This document shows, piece after piece, positions 1 to 6,676 of a stretch of 10,302 nt of DNA. This DNA comes from A37T11 sp964546645 (GTDB lineage: Bacteria; Bacteroidota; Bacteroidia; Sphingobacteriales; Sphingobacteriaceae). Each line of letters begins with the position of its first letter. The stretch's first letter is position 1. The position numbers were made by a program, and so were the translations under genes. The notes under the pieces are model-generated. The model was not told the DNA's origin and ran no database searches. It saw nothing but the letters and a program-made list of their open reading frames with translations. The stretch spans positions 1 to 10,302 of the forward strand of contig CAZJKM010000102.1 of assembly GCA_964546645.1 (NCBI GenBank), in the 5' to 3' direction.

Positions 1-849
1 CTGGCCGGGGGCAGTACACATAATATCGGCATCGTACTGCCGTTCATTACCAATTATTATTTCTCCATGGTCATCACCGGCATACAGGAAATGGCCTACA
101 GTAAAGGATATAATATCGTTCTTTATGTGACCAATGATTCGCCGGAACGGGAGCTGCAGATTATACACGACCTGAATACGCAGAACCTGGACGGGTTACT
201 GGTGTCGGTTTCGTCCAACTCAGATGCGGCCGGTCATTTTGAGGAACTGATACAGCAGGGGATCCCGGTTGTATTTATAGACCGCGTGCTGGAAAATGTT
301 GACGCTTCAAAAGTCATGCAGGATGATTACAATGGTGCGTTTGAAGCAGTGGAACATCTGATTGCGCAGGGCTATCGGCGCATCGCACATATCGCCGGTC
401 CGGCAGATCTCGATTTTACCCGGCAGCGTTTAAAAGGTTACCGGGAAGCATTGGAAAAACACGGTCTCCCATCTGACCCGGCATGGGTCATACACTCAGG
501 TTTTTCGCAGGATTACGGCGGGGACGATATGAAACAACTGTTTAGCCTGCCATGGCAACCGGATGCTGTTTTTGCCGTGAATGACCGGAAGGCGATCGGG
601 GCGATGCTGGCACTGAAGGAACGCGGTATCGCCATTGGCCCTGAAATCGGGGTGATCGGTTTTACCAATGATCCCGTGTCAGCCATCATTACCCCATCAC
701 TGACCACGGTCGCAGAACCCGCATTGGATGTCGGAAAAATCGGTTGCGAATTACTGATCAGCCACATCACCAAGAAAGAGTACTTTCATCCCCGGGAAGT
801 GGTATTGCCGGGAAAACTGATCGTGCGGGAATCAACGCAGAGACAATAA
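1..849 (+). CDS. LacI-family transcriptional regulator, 5'-truncated by window edge
   Basis: The reading frame is open from base 1 and gives 282 residues to the TAA stop. The first residues (LAGGSTHNIGIVLP) are the hinge and first strand of the LacI/GalR effector domain, so only the roughly 55-65 residue helix-turn-helix head lies outside the window. The rest is a periplasmic-binding-protein-like sugar-sensing domain: a segment like 'GIQEMAYSKGYNIVLY', then 'QNLDGLLVSVSS', 'GIPVVFIDR', 'YRRIAHIAGP', 'DAVFAVND', and the family-typical tail 'GVIGFTNDP...PSLTTVAEPALDVGKIGCELL'. It should be a cytoplasmic dimeric repressor or activator responding to a sugar or sugar phosphate. It converges on the nagB-like gene and overlaps its 3' end by 18 bp. 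Control of the neighbouring amino-sugar genes is inference only. The family call is secure; the ligand is unknown. Confidence 0.93.
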   Translation: MAGGSTHNIGIVLPFITNYYFSMVITGIQEMAYSKGYNIVLYVTNDSPERELQIIHDLNTQNLDGLLVSVSSNSDAAGHFEELIQQGIPVVFIDRVLENVDASKVMQDDYNGAFEAVEHLIAQGYRRIAHIAGPADLDFTRQRLKGYREALEKHGLPSDPAWVIHSGFSQDYGGDDMKQLFSLPWQPDAVFAVNDRKAIGAMLALKERGIAIGPEIGVIGFTNDPVSAIITPSLTTVAEPALDVGKIGCELLISHITKKEYFHPREVVLPGKLIVRESTQRQ

Positions 850-1569
850 TGACGCCGAAGCGGTATCCAAAAACAGCAGACAGCTATTATGGGTTTGCAG
901 AATACTGGCCGGATAACGGTTGTCTACCGGCTGTTCCAGACTATCTTTCACCGCACGGGCTTTGCGCTCATCCGGGACGGAACAGATAATATGTGCTGAC
1001 TTCAGGATTTGCCTCACCGACATGCTGATCGCCTGGTGCGGCACGGCATCGATAGACGCAAACCAGCCTTCATTAAACTGTTGCGTCCGGCAGGGCTCAT
1101 CCAATGTGACGATCAGGTAAGGTTTTTCTGTCGTAAAGTCGGCCGGCGGATCGTTAAAGGCCAGGTGTCCGTTTTCGCCGATGCCGACGAGGGCCACGTC
1201 AACCGGATGCTGCCGGATCAGCTTGTCCAGGCGTGCTGTCTCCTCGTCTGCATCAGCTTCTCCATTAATCAGGTATGCATTTTTCAGCGGCTTCACTTTG
1301 TCCAGAAAACGTTCCCTGAGGTATTTTCGAAAACTGGCCGGATGGCTTGCCGGCAATCCGATATATTCGTCCAGATGAAACATCGTTACGGCTGACCAGT
1401 CGATGTCTTCACTGATCAGCTGTCTGATGGTCTCAAACTGGCTTGTTCCCGTTGCCAGGATGATGTTCGCTTCTCCCTTTTTGTCAATGGCCTCCCTGAT
1501 TTGTTCGGCAGCCGCTTTGCCGGCTGCTGTTCCTAATTCCTTCGGAGAGTTACTTACGTGGATGTTCAT
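832..1569 (-). CDS. NagB-like glucosamine/galactosamine-6-phosphate deaminase
   Basis: This 245-residue protein belongs to the NagB/RpiA/6-phosphogluconolactonase superfamily. NagB enzymes convert glucosamine-6-phosphate to fructose-6-phosphate plus ammonia in the cytoplasm. Visible motifs are the phosphate loop ATGTSQ (39-44), FHLDEY (64-69) with D67 at the catalytic base position of E. coli NagB (Asp72), and GIGENGHLAFNDP (129-141) with H135 at the ring-opening histidine position. Two partner residues differ from E. coli: N133 replaces Asp141 and D140 replaces Glu148. The C-terminal 'ISMSVRQIL' and 'YPASILQTH' segments also match the family. The length is slightly below the usual 260-270. 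The gene starts 56 bp after the GH109-like gene on the same strand, so co-transcription is likely. The exact sugar isomer is uncertain: galactosamine-6-phosphate would fit the GH109 neighbour, and a 6-phosphogluconolactonase is a weaker alternative. Confidence 0.87.
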   Translation of the reverse strand: MNIHVSNSPKELGTAAGKAAAEQIREAIDKKGEANIILATGTSQFETIRQLISEDIDWSAVTMFHLDEYIGLPASHPASFRKYLRERFLDKVKPLKNAYLINGEADADEETARLDKLIRQHPVDVALVGIGENGHLAFNDPPADFTTEKPYLIVTLDEPCRTQQFNEGWFASIDAVPHQAISMSVRQILKSAHIICSVPDERKARAVKDSLEQPVDNRYPASILQTHNSCLLFLDTASASLLSLR

Positions 1570-1625
1570 GTACTCATAAATTAAAATAAAATATTCACTG
1601 TTGTGTAGGTTAATAACTGACTATC

Positions 1626-3041
1626 TCAGGCCCGTATTTCTGTGTTGGCTCCCCGTTCAAGCAGGAGGTCAACAGGCGTATTGGTTTTCCAGCTGCCACG
1701 CGTAAAATCCGGCACATCCATTGTGGCAGATCGTTTGTTTACTGACAGCTCCGTCAGTGGCAGGATACAGCTCCATAAGGCGGCATCGTAAACGTCCTGA
1801 TCCAGCGGCAACCCGTTCCGCAGGCAATCGATGGTCCGCCAGTCCATCAGCATATCCATGCCTCCATGCCCGCCCACGCGGCGGGCCAGATCACCTATTC
1901 TGCTCACAATCGGTGGTGTATACAGTTCTTCCAATGCTTTCATCTCCTCATCGCTCAGCCAGCCGGTATGGTTGGTTGAGATCCGCCCGGGTAGCGGGTA
2001 CTTCAATGCCGTTCCTTTTGTGCCACTCACTAAATGGATGCGTGAGTAGGGGCGGGGGGAGGTTACGTCGTGCTGGAGCATAATGGTCTTTCCTTTTACA
2101 GTGCGGATAATGGATGTGTTCATGTTACCGCGGAAAGATTGGTTTGCATAGGGCTGGTATGTCGGGTCGTTTTCGGCCAGCTGTTTTGCCATGGCACCCA
2201 TCATGAAGTCGTTTCCGGACATAGAAACGAGATAATCCATCCGGTCACCACGATTGATATTCATTACCTGACATATAGGCCCCAGGCCGTGGGTGGGGTA
2301 CAGGTTTCCGTTACGTTTTGCATTTTCTTTTAACCGCCAGAAGTTATAATTTTTGGTTTTGGAGAAATTGCCTTCCAGTATATCGTGTATGTAGGCTCCT
2401 TCACAATGAATGATCTCGCCGAAGAAGCCGTTCCGGGCCATATTAAGCGTTAGTAACTCAAAGAAATCATAACAGCAGTTCTCCAGCATCATACAATGCT
2501 TTCGAGTTCGTTCCGATGTTTCCACCAACTGCCAGGCCTCTTCCAGTGATGTTGCCGCCGGTACCTCCACGCAGACATGCTTACCATGTTCCATCGCATA
2601 CAAAGCCATAGGTGTGTGCAGGGCCCAGGGCGTAGTAATATATATTAGGTCAATGTCGTCGCGTTGGCAGAGTTTCTGCCAGTCTTGTTCGCCATCTGAA
2701 TAAATGGATGGGCTCATTCCCGAATCTGCAGCAATTTTTTGTGCATTTTCCGCCCGCTCTCTCCGGATATCGCCGATGGCAGTGATCCCTACGCCGCTCA
2801 GTTTGCTGATCCGCCGTACAGCGCCCGTTCCGCGGTTGCCGGTTCCGATGAAGGCAATCCGGACTATATCCAGTTTCGGGGCGCTGTATCCGCACATATT
2901 GAAGATCTGCCAGCCGCGGCCGGGAAGGTTTGCTGTTCGGTATGATTCCTGTCCGGCATGGCCTTTAAACAAGCTACCTCCCGCCATTCCTGCTCCTATC
3001 AGGCCAGTGTATTTCAGCAATGCTCTTCTTTTATTGTCCAT
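1626..3041 (-). CDS. GH109-like alpha-N-acetylgalactosaminidase / Gfo/Idh/MocA oxidoreductase, Tat-type leader
   Basis: The protein has 471 residues. The N-terminus carries a twin-arginine motif (R5-R6 in KRRALLK) and a short hydrophobic stretch, suggesting Tat export to the periplasm with cofactor bound. A Rossmann domain follows (RIAFIGTGNRG, 61-71; ITTPWALH, 135-142; VEVPAATSLEEAW, 158-170). The C-terminal half resembles GH109 enzymes such as Elizabethkingia NagA: MLENCCY (185-191), NGNLYPTHGLGP (244-255, containing the family's conserved Tyr and His), NINRGDR (261-267), GGHGGMD (390-396), DVYDAALW (416-423) and a PDFTRGSWK ending (444-452). GH109 enzymes cleave alpha-GalNAc glycosides by an NAD+-dependent redox mechanism. 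Residues 30-58 form a less conserved insert before the Rossmann fold. An in-frame stop lies just upstream, so the ATG at 3041 is the first available start. The gene probably forms an operon with the downstream nagB-like gene. A plain Gfo/Idh dehydrogenase is the alternative. Confidence 0.85.
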   Translation of the reverse strand: MDNKRRALLKYTGLIGAGMAGGSLFKGHAGQESYRTANLPGRGWQIFNMCGYSAPKLDIVRIAFIGTGNRGTGAVRRISKLSGVGITAIGDIRRERAENAQKIAADSGMSPSIYSDGEQDWQKLCQRDDIDLIYITTPWALHTPMALYAMEHGKHVCVEVPAATSLEEAWQLVETSERTRKHCMMLENCCYDFFELLTLNMARNGFFGEIIHCEGAYIHDILEGNFSKTKNYNFWRLKENAKRNGNLYPTHGLGPICQVMNINRGDRMDYLVSMSGNDFMMGAMAKQLAENDPTYQPYANQSFRGNMNTSIIRTVKGKTIMLQHDVTSPRPYSRIHLVSGTKGTALKYPLPGRISTNHTGWLSDEEMKALEELYTPPIVSRIGDLARRVGGHGGMDMLMDWRTIDCLRNGLPLDQDVYDAALWSCILPLTELSVNKRSATMDVPDFTRGSWKTNTPVDLLLERGANTEIRA

Positions 3042-3065
3042 ACCGTTTTATAGTTTTTTTCATAA

Positions 3066-3326
3066 TCATAACATTATACCCGCCGATTTAACGTTGGTTC
3101 GTTTGGTATTCCTGCTGTTCAGTACCGACTGTTTTTCCGGTTTCTTTTCCCGAACAACAACCCAAAAGTATCCCAGATGAATTACCGCTCCAATAAAACC
3201 GTCGCTTATATTACCGAGAACGTTGCCGGTAACGCTTGCAGAACACATTTCGGCGTACCCGGTATGCAGAGGCCCCGTAATTTGACGACCGGGGCCAAAG
3301 GCGAGTGGTGGAAATATCAGATACAA
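3066..3326 (-). pseudogene. Doubtful 86-codon frame, possible GlsB/YeaQ-family remnant
   Basis: This open frame begins with TTG and no ribosome-binding site is visible. Its middle (VLGNISDGFIGAVIHLGYFW, then VVVREKK) loosely resembles the last membrane helix and basic tail of GlsB/YeaQ/YmgE small membrane proteins, whose usual pattern is roughly 'GxxItAxiGAVvLLxxxxLIRKK'. The first half has no recognisable helix, and charged or polar residues sit where the family is hydrophobic. If the likeness is real, this is a decayed 3' fragment; it may be chance. A candidate promoter for the GH109-like gene lies inside it at 3163-3170, which argues against an intact coding role. Confidence 0.18.
3163..3194 (-). 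promoter_or_regulatory. Candidate Bacteroidota promoter for the GH109-like/nagB-like operon
   Basis: Read on the minus strand, TACTTTTG (3170-3163) matches the -7 consensus TAnnTTTG exactly. ATTG (3194-3191) sits 20 bp upstream, one mismatch from the -33 consensus TTTG. The expected leader before the ATG at 3041 is about 115 nt. The motif is short, so a chance match is possible, but the spacing and orientation are right and no better candidate lies nearer the gene. Confidence 0.38.
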
Positions 3327-3538
3327 TGGGAGAGGAGGGGCCGGCCGGGCAGGTCGTTATTTCGGAAGATACGGATAGTGTGTATGATCAATAATAGGTA
3401 GCCGAACCGCCTGAATGATGGTTCGGATATGGCAGGTGACCTGTGGTTTATTACTGCTCTTTGAAAAAAGACCGGGAGCAGGATCGTATAGGATAGGTAA
3501 TAATCGTATCAGTTCGTCATACGCGTGCTGTTGGTTTA
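3327..3538. other. Intergenic stretch without a recognisable gene
   Basis: No coding frame with family resemblance was seen between the cold-shock gene and the doubtful remnant. The sequence holds the 11-base direct repeat TGGTTTATTAC at 3444-3454 and 3532-3542, whose second copy covers the tandem stop codons of the cold-shock gene. It also holds a short perfect dyad, CAGGT-G-ACCTG (3433-3443), and a six-base inverted repeat CTGCTC...GAGCAG around a minus-strand T6 run. The T run lies in the loop, not after the stem, so this is not a convincing terminator. Confidence 0.4.
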
Positions 3539-3994
3539 TTACCTGATGATTTCGATGTCAACGGCCTGAAGACCACGGGGCCCTTTTTTAACCATGAACT
3601 GAAGCCTGGTGTCCTCGGTAACAGGTCCCGGAAGGTCATTGACATGGATAAAGATCCGCTCTCCATCCGCATCATCAGTGACAAACCCATAGCCTTTGGA
3701 GTTGTTGAAATAGCTTACCCGGCCCTTACGCACTGCGTCGGCTTCGTCCTGGTCTTCCGACCGGGGGGTACTGATGAGAATTTCTTCCGCATTCACCTTC
3801 TTTACTTTGTTCGGATCCGGTGGCGTACTGGACAGGTTGCCGTATTCATCGACATAGGCCAGCATATCGTCCAATTCTTTCCCTTTATCGGAGTTGGTTT
3901 GGCGCGCTTCTTTACGTTGTTCTTTTTCCTTCTTCTTCTGAAGGCGTTTTTTCTCTTTTTCTTTTTTATTAAATGTTTCCTGAGATCTTCCCAT
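3539..3994 (-). CDS. Cold-shock-domain protein with lysine-rich N-terminal extension
   Basis: The protein has 151 residues, about twice a classical CspA. Residues 1-32 are almost entirely Lys/Glu/Arg/Gln (MGRSQETFNKKEKEKKRLQK...), likely a helical or disordered basic segment. Residues 33-87 are an acidic linker. Residues 88-151 form a cold-shock OB fold with 'VRKGRVSYFNNSKGYGFV' holding RNP1 (KGYGFV, 100-105) and IFIHV (114-118) as RNP2. Such proteins bind single-stranded nucleic acid and are thought to loosen RNA structure. This long architecture is common in Bacteroidota, and the opening MGRSQETF is typical of that group. It has its own promoter and a leader of about 80 nt with a hairpin, so it is probably monocistronic. 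Two stop codons stand in tandem (TAATAA). The domain call is secure; the RNA targets and the role of the basic head are unknown. Confidence 0.93.
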   Translation of the reverse strand: MGRSQETFNKKEKEKKRLQKKKEKEQRKEARQTNSDKGKELDDMLAYVDEYGNLSSTPPDPNKVKKVNAEEILISTPRSEDQDEADAVRKGRVSYFNNSKGYGFVTDDADGERIFIHVNDLPGPVTEDTRLQFMVKKGPRGLQAVDIEIIR

Positions 3995-4031
3995 TTATAA
4001 AAATTAAGTATAATAATCTAATTCACTAAAA

Positions 4032-4051
4032 GGGTATTAAACAGTATACCC
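4032..4051 (-). promoter_or_regulatory. 5'-leader hairpin of the cold-shock gene
   Basis: GGGTAT (4032-4037) and ATACCC (4046-4051) form a perfect 6-bp stem with an 8-nt loop. It lies about 38 nt upstream of the start codon and downstream of the predicted transcription start. Structured leaders control stability and translation of cold-shock mRNAs in other bacteria; a comparable role here is inference. Confidence 0.4.
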
Positions 4052-4078
4052 GGCACGGATTGGTTAGAATCACTTTCC

Positions 4079-4109
4079 CAAAGGTACGTAATTTCCGGCA
4101 GCAAGCAAA
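4079..4109 (-). promoter_or_regulatory. Bacteroidota-type promoter of the cold-shock gene
   Basis: On the minus strand, TTTG (4109-4106) and TACCTTTG (4086-4079) are separated by exactly 19 bp, a full match to the TTTG-N19-21-TAnnTTTG consensus. Transcription should begin near 4073, giving a leader of about 80 nt. The promoter lies 47 bp beyond the stop of the AraC-family gene, so the cold-shock gene is a separate transcription unit. Confidence 0.65.
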
Positions 4110-4156
4110 ATCCGGCTCTGAGAGTTGAGCAGGACGGAGGACGATTGATTACTTTG

Positions 4157-5035
4157 TTAAACAGTGATGTGCTCGAGTTCTTCTGACCGGTCTTTCAAAA
4201 TACTCGGAGGTATTCCAGTGTATTTTTTTACGACACTGCTTAAGTATTGTGGTGATGAGAAATTGAATCGGTAGGCGACCTGCGAAACGGTGATATCGGG
4301 ATTCTCCTTAAGAAATTGAAGGGCCTCTTGTATCCGTATACGCTGGATATAGTCACCTGGTGTGAATCCGGTCTGCTCCTTGAAAAGGTTTTTAAATCTC
4401 GATTCCGACAGGCAACACAAGCCAGCAAGCGTTGCAATGGTAATCTTGGTTGATATATGATCGTGGATATATTGGAGTACTTGATTCAGCCGGTGATCTA
4501 TAGCCGATTGCTTTTTTTGGATGCAATCCATTAGAAGTAATAAAAAGCGCTGTGTCAATGTTCTGATGTGGATTATCCCTATCCGATCGAGGCCAGATTG
4601 CCGGTATATGTAAAAGATTTCGTCAAGGATTTGCTTGATCTCTTTTTTTCCAATGAAATGACGTTCCCTTTGTCGGATTAACTCGTTACAAAGATACGCG
4701 ATTTCGTTGCTGCCTATTTGATCTGCATCATCAGATAAGTCAGCAATTTCGATAATAAACCAATAAAGCCGGCCTTTACCTTCAGGAAAACTACCAGAGC
4801 CGTGTAATTCGCCGGGAAAATGAAGGAAGACCTCACCGCCCTTTACCAAATACTGCACATCACCTACACAAAACCATTGGGTTCCTTTATCATAATAGCA
4901 AATTTCAATCCGATTGGGATGAGTGTGTTCTGCCAGGCTTTTTTCGGCCTTGTTGTAGTTATATCTACCCAGTGCTACCAGGTCAGGGTAAAAATCCCGA
5001 CTGAAATTGATAACTTTTCGTGTCTCTACTGCCAT
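4157..5035 (-). CDS. AraC-family transcriptional regulator with cupin-like sensor domain
   Basis: The protein has 292 residues. The N-terminal half (about 15-100) is a cupin-like ligand domain with EHTHPNRIEICYYDKG (36-51) and 'GEVFLHFPGELHG' (67-79), whose His/Glu pattern resembles sugar-sensing AraC-type cupins. Residues 110-175 are a helical linker. Residues 185-282 carry the two helix-turn-helix units: 'ITIATLAGLCCLSESRFKNLF' near 198-218 and 'ITVSQVAYRFNFSSPQYLSSVVKKYTG' near 248-274. AraC proteins of this form usually activate neighbouring carbohydrate genes in the cytoplasm. The gene lies 261 bp after the catabolic operon on the same strand, with a possible promoter of its own, so it is the most likely local regulator of that operon. 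This link is inferred from position. The family call is secure; the effector is unknown. Confidence 0.93.
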   Translation of the reverse strand: MAVETRKVINFSRDFYPDLVALGRYNYNKAEKSLAEHTHPNRIEICYYDKGTQWFCVGDVQYLVKGGEVFLHFPGELHGSGSFPEGKGRLYWFIIEIADLSDDADQIGSNEIAYLCNELIRQRERHFIGKKEIKQILDEIFYIYRQSGLDRIGIIHIRTLTQRFLLLLMDCIQKKQSAIDHRLNQVLQYIHDHISTKITIATLAGLCCLSESRFKNLFKEQTGFTPGDYIQRIRIQEALQFLKENPDITVSQVAYRFNFSSPQYLSSVVKKYTGIPPSILKDRSEELEHITV

Positions 5036-5202
5036 GATTTCAACTTGATGTAAATAACGAATGATATCAGTGCTTATCAGAATCTCTTAAATCGGATGAT
5101 TTCGGTCTGATTCGTAGATGAGTTCAGATTCGTTTGAAAAAAATCCTACTCATTTGCGCACATTGCCAACACATTTCAAATCAAAGCTTGCACTAATATA
5201 CA

Positions 5203-5210
5203 CAAATATA
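5203..5210 (-). promoter_or_regulatory. Candidate -7 element upstream of the AraC-family gene
   Basis: TATATTTG on the minus strand matches the Bacteroidota -7 consensus TAnnTTTG. No TTTG stands at the expected 19-21 bp upstream; the nearest (5222-5219) is only 8 bp away. The implied leader would be about 160 nt. Dependence on an activator, or a chance match in AT-rich sequence, are both possible. The rest of 5036-5296 shows no gene and no clear terminator for the upstream operon. Confidence 0.28.
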
Positions 5211-5296
5211 ATAGTAAACAAAGAAAAATCAGTAAATGCCGGAATACGGTTTTTCCATTGTAATATGTTGTCAGTTCCTTACTGGGAAAAGTTAAC

Positions 5297-6664
5297 TTAT
5301 AAATACTTCGAAGGGAATTTCCATGGTCTACGGTATTCAGGAATAGCCATCCGTCTGGCTGCCCTGTCTCCGATGATTTCTTCTTTTACCGGATCAAATT
5401 TTATGGATCGGCCCAGTTTCATAGACAGTACGCTTAAGTTAACAGCTACATCAATTTTGACATGATAATCGACGTTGCACAGCGGCTGATTCCCTGATTT
5501 AATACAGTCCAACCATTCCAGTTCCTGTCCTGGAGAAGAGGGGATAGTGTGTGCTGGTTCAGTTTTTTCATCCATCCTGTTTCCCTCGGGGATGAGTATA
5601 TGGGAACTGTAATCGGTGATTAACGTTCCGTTACTTCCATGGAAGTATATACCGAGTCTTCTCTGTGGATCTGTTTCGTATCCCACGCCTTCCTTCTTGA
5701 CACCCTGAAAGGCCCAGCCATGACTGTTGGTCGAAGATTGCATCCACGACATGGTGAGGGAAGGGTATTTCCACAGAACCTCATGGTTGTCGTATGCGTC
5801 ACCATCATCATCAATCACATATCTCCCTCCCATAGCGCTGACTTCGGTTGGATAGCCCAGATTCAAAGCCCATATCGGAAGGTCAATAATATGTGGTGCC
5901 ATACCTGGTGTCCATCCGCCACTGAAGTCCATCCAGAAACAATGGTGGAATGCATCCTTGACCACATTTGGGTTAAACGGTTGCATCCTTGCCGGCCCTA
6001 CCCATTTATTCCAATCCAGCCCTGCCGGTACATCATTGGTATTGTTTCCTTTTCCAATCCCATCGATCGCCTGATTCATCACAAAAAAGGTGCGGATTGT
6101 AGCGATATCCCCTAAATTGCCCGAACGAACCAATTCCACCATTCTTCTATAATGATCATGGGCATGTATTTGGGTGCCGATCTGACAGATTACGCCGTAC
6201 TTACGTATCGCATTTCTCACAGCTAAGCTTTCGCCGAGATGCATGGTCATCGGCTTTTGCAGGTAGATATGTAATCCTGCTTCGGCAGCCTCGATAGCTT
6301 GTAACGCGTGCCAGTGTGCGGGTGTCGCAATAATTACGGCATCCAGCCCCGGATGTAAGAGTAAATCCCGGTAATCCGTATAGCCTTTGCAGCTATGTTT
6401 GTGTCGCTCTACGATCGGATCGAGCCGTTCGTTCCAAACGTCGCAGGCGGCTGTCAGGACCACATTATCTCTTTTCAGACATGCATTTAGATTGGCCTTG
6501 CCGAGAGCTCCGCAACCGATAAGACCCAGGTTGATTTTGTCAGAAGGTGCCGTTTTGCCCTTTCCCAGTACGGACGATGGTATGATTTGTGGTGCAGCTA
6601 CCGCAAGAATAGCGGCACTTTTGACAAAGGATCGCCTGTTCAGGTGCAGTTTTTCATTTTCCAT
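5297..6664 (-). CDS. Gfo/Idh/MocA-family oxidoreductase with Tat signal
   Basis: The protein has 455 residues. A clear twin-arginine leader (NRRSFVKSAAILAVAAPQII, R10-R11) precedes a hydrophobic run, implying folded export with bound nicotinamide cofactor. The Rossmann domain follows: INLGLIGCGALG (44-55, glycine loop GCGALG), AACDVW (72-77), VIIATPAHWHALQ (110-122) and YLQKPM (134-139), whose K137 sits at the catalytic lysine position of the family's EKP motif. The C-terminal substrate domain has 'WNKWVGPARMQPFN' (218-231) and SGGWTPGMAPHIIDLPIWAL (248-267), where H258 and D261 match the conserved His/Asp region. Members oxidise or reduce sugar and cyclitol hydroxyls with NAD(P). The gene starts 12 bp after the DUF6807 gene, so it is part of the same operon. 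It is not GH109-like, because the YPTHG motif is absent. The substrate is unknown. Confidence 0.92.
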   Translation of the reverse strand: MENEKLHLNRRSFVKSAAILAVAAPQIIPSSVLGKGKTAPSDKINLGLIGCGALGKANLNACLKRDNVVLTAACDVWNERLDPIVERHKHSCKGYTDYRDLLLHPGLDAVIIATPAHWHALQAIEAAEAGLHIYLQKPMTMHLGESLAVRNAIRKYGVICQIGTQIHAHDHYRRMVELVRSGNLGDIATIRTFFVMNQAIDGIGKGNNTNDVPAGLDWNKWVGPARMQPFNPNVVKDAFHHCFWMDFSGGWTPGMAPHIIDLPIWALNLGYPTEVSAMGGRYVIDDDGDAYDNHEVLWKYPSLTMSWMQSSTNSHGWAFQGVKKEGVGYETDPQRRLGIYFHGSNGTLITDYSSHILIPEGNRMDEKTEPAHTIPSSPGQELEWLDCIKSGNQPLCNVDYHVKIDVAVNLSVLSMKLGRSIKFDPVKEEIIGDRAARRMAIPEYRRPWKFPSKYL

Positions 6665-6676
6665 GTTAACTAATCT

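Noticed and set aside
2704..3180. 158-codon open frame on the plus strand
   Set aside because: It lies mostly antisense to the GH109-like gene, has no recognisable family pattern, and has a composition expected of a shadow frame.
3450..3477. CTGCTC...GAGCAG hairpin as a terminator for the cold-shock gene
   Set aside because: The T run lies inside the loop and not after the stem, and the loop is 16 nt, so it does not fit an intrinsic terminator.
5289..5298. Perfect palindrome AAGTTAACTT at the oxidoreductase stop codon
   Set aside because: It is a short AT-rich palindrome overlapping a stop codon with no T run or second copy nearby; chance is the simplest reading.
5639..6115. 158-codon open frame on the plus strand
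   Set aside because: It is wholly antisense to the well-supported Gfo/Idh/MocA oxidoreductase and shows no domain pattern.
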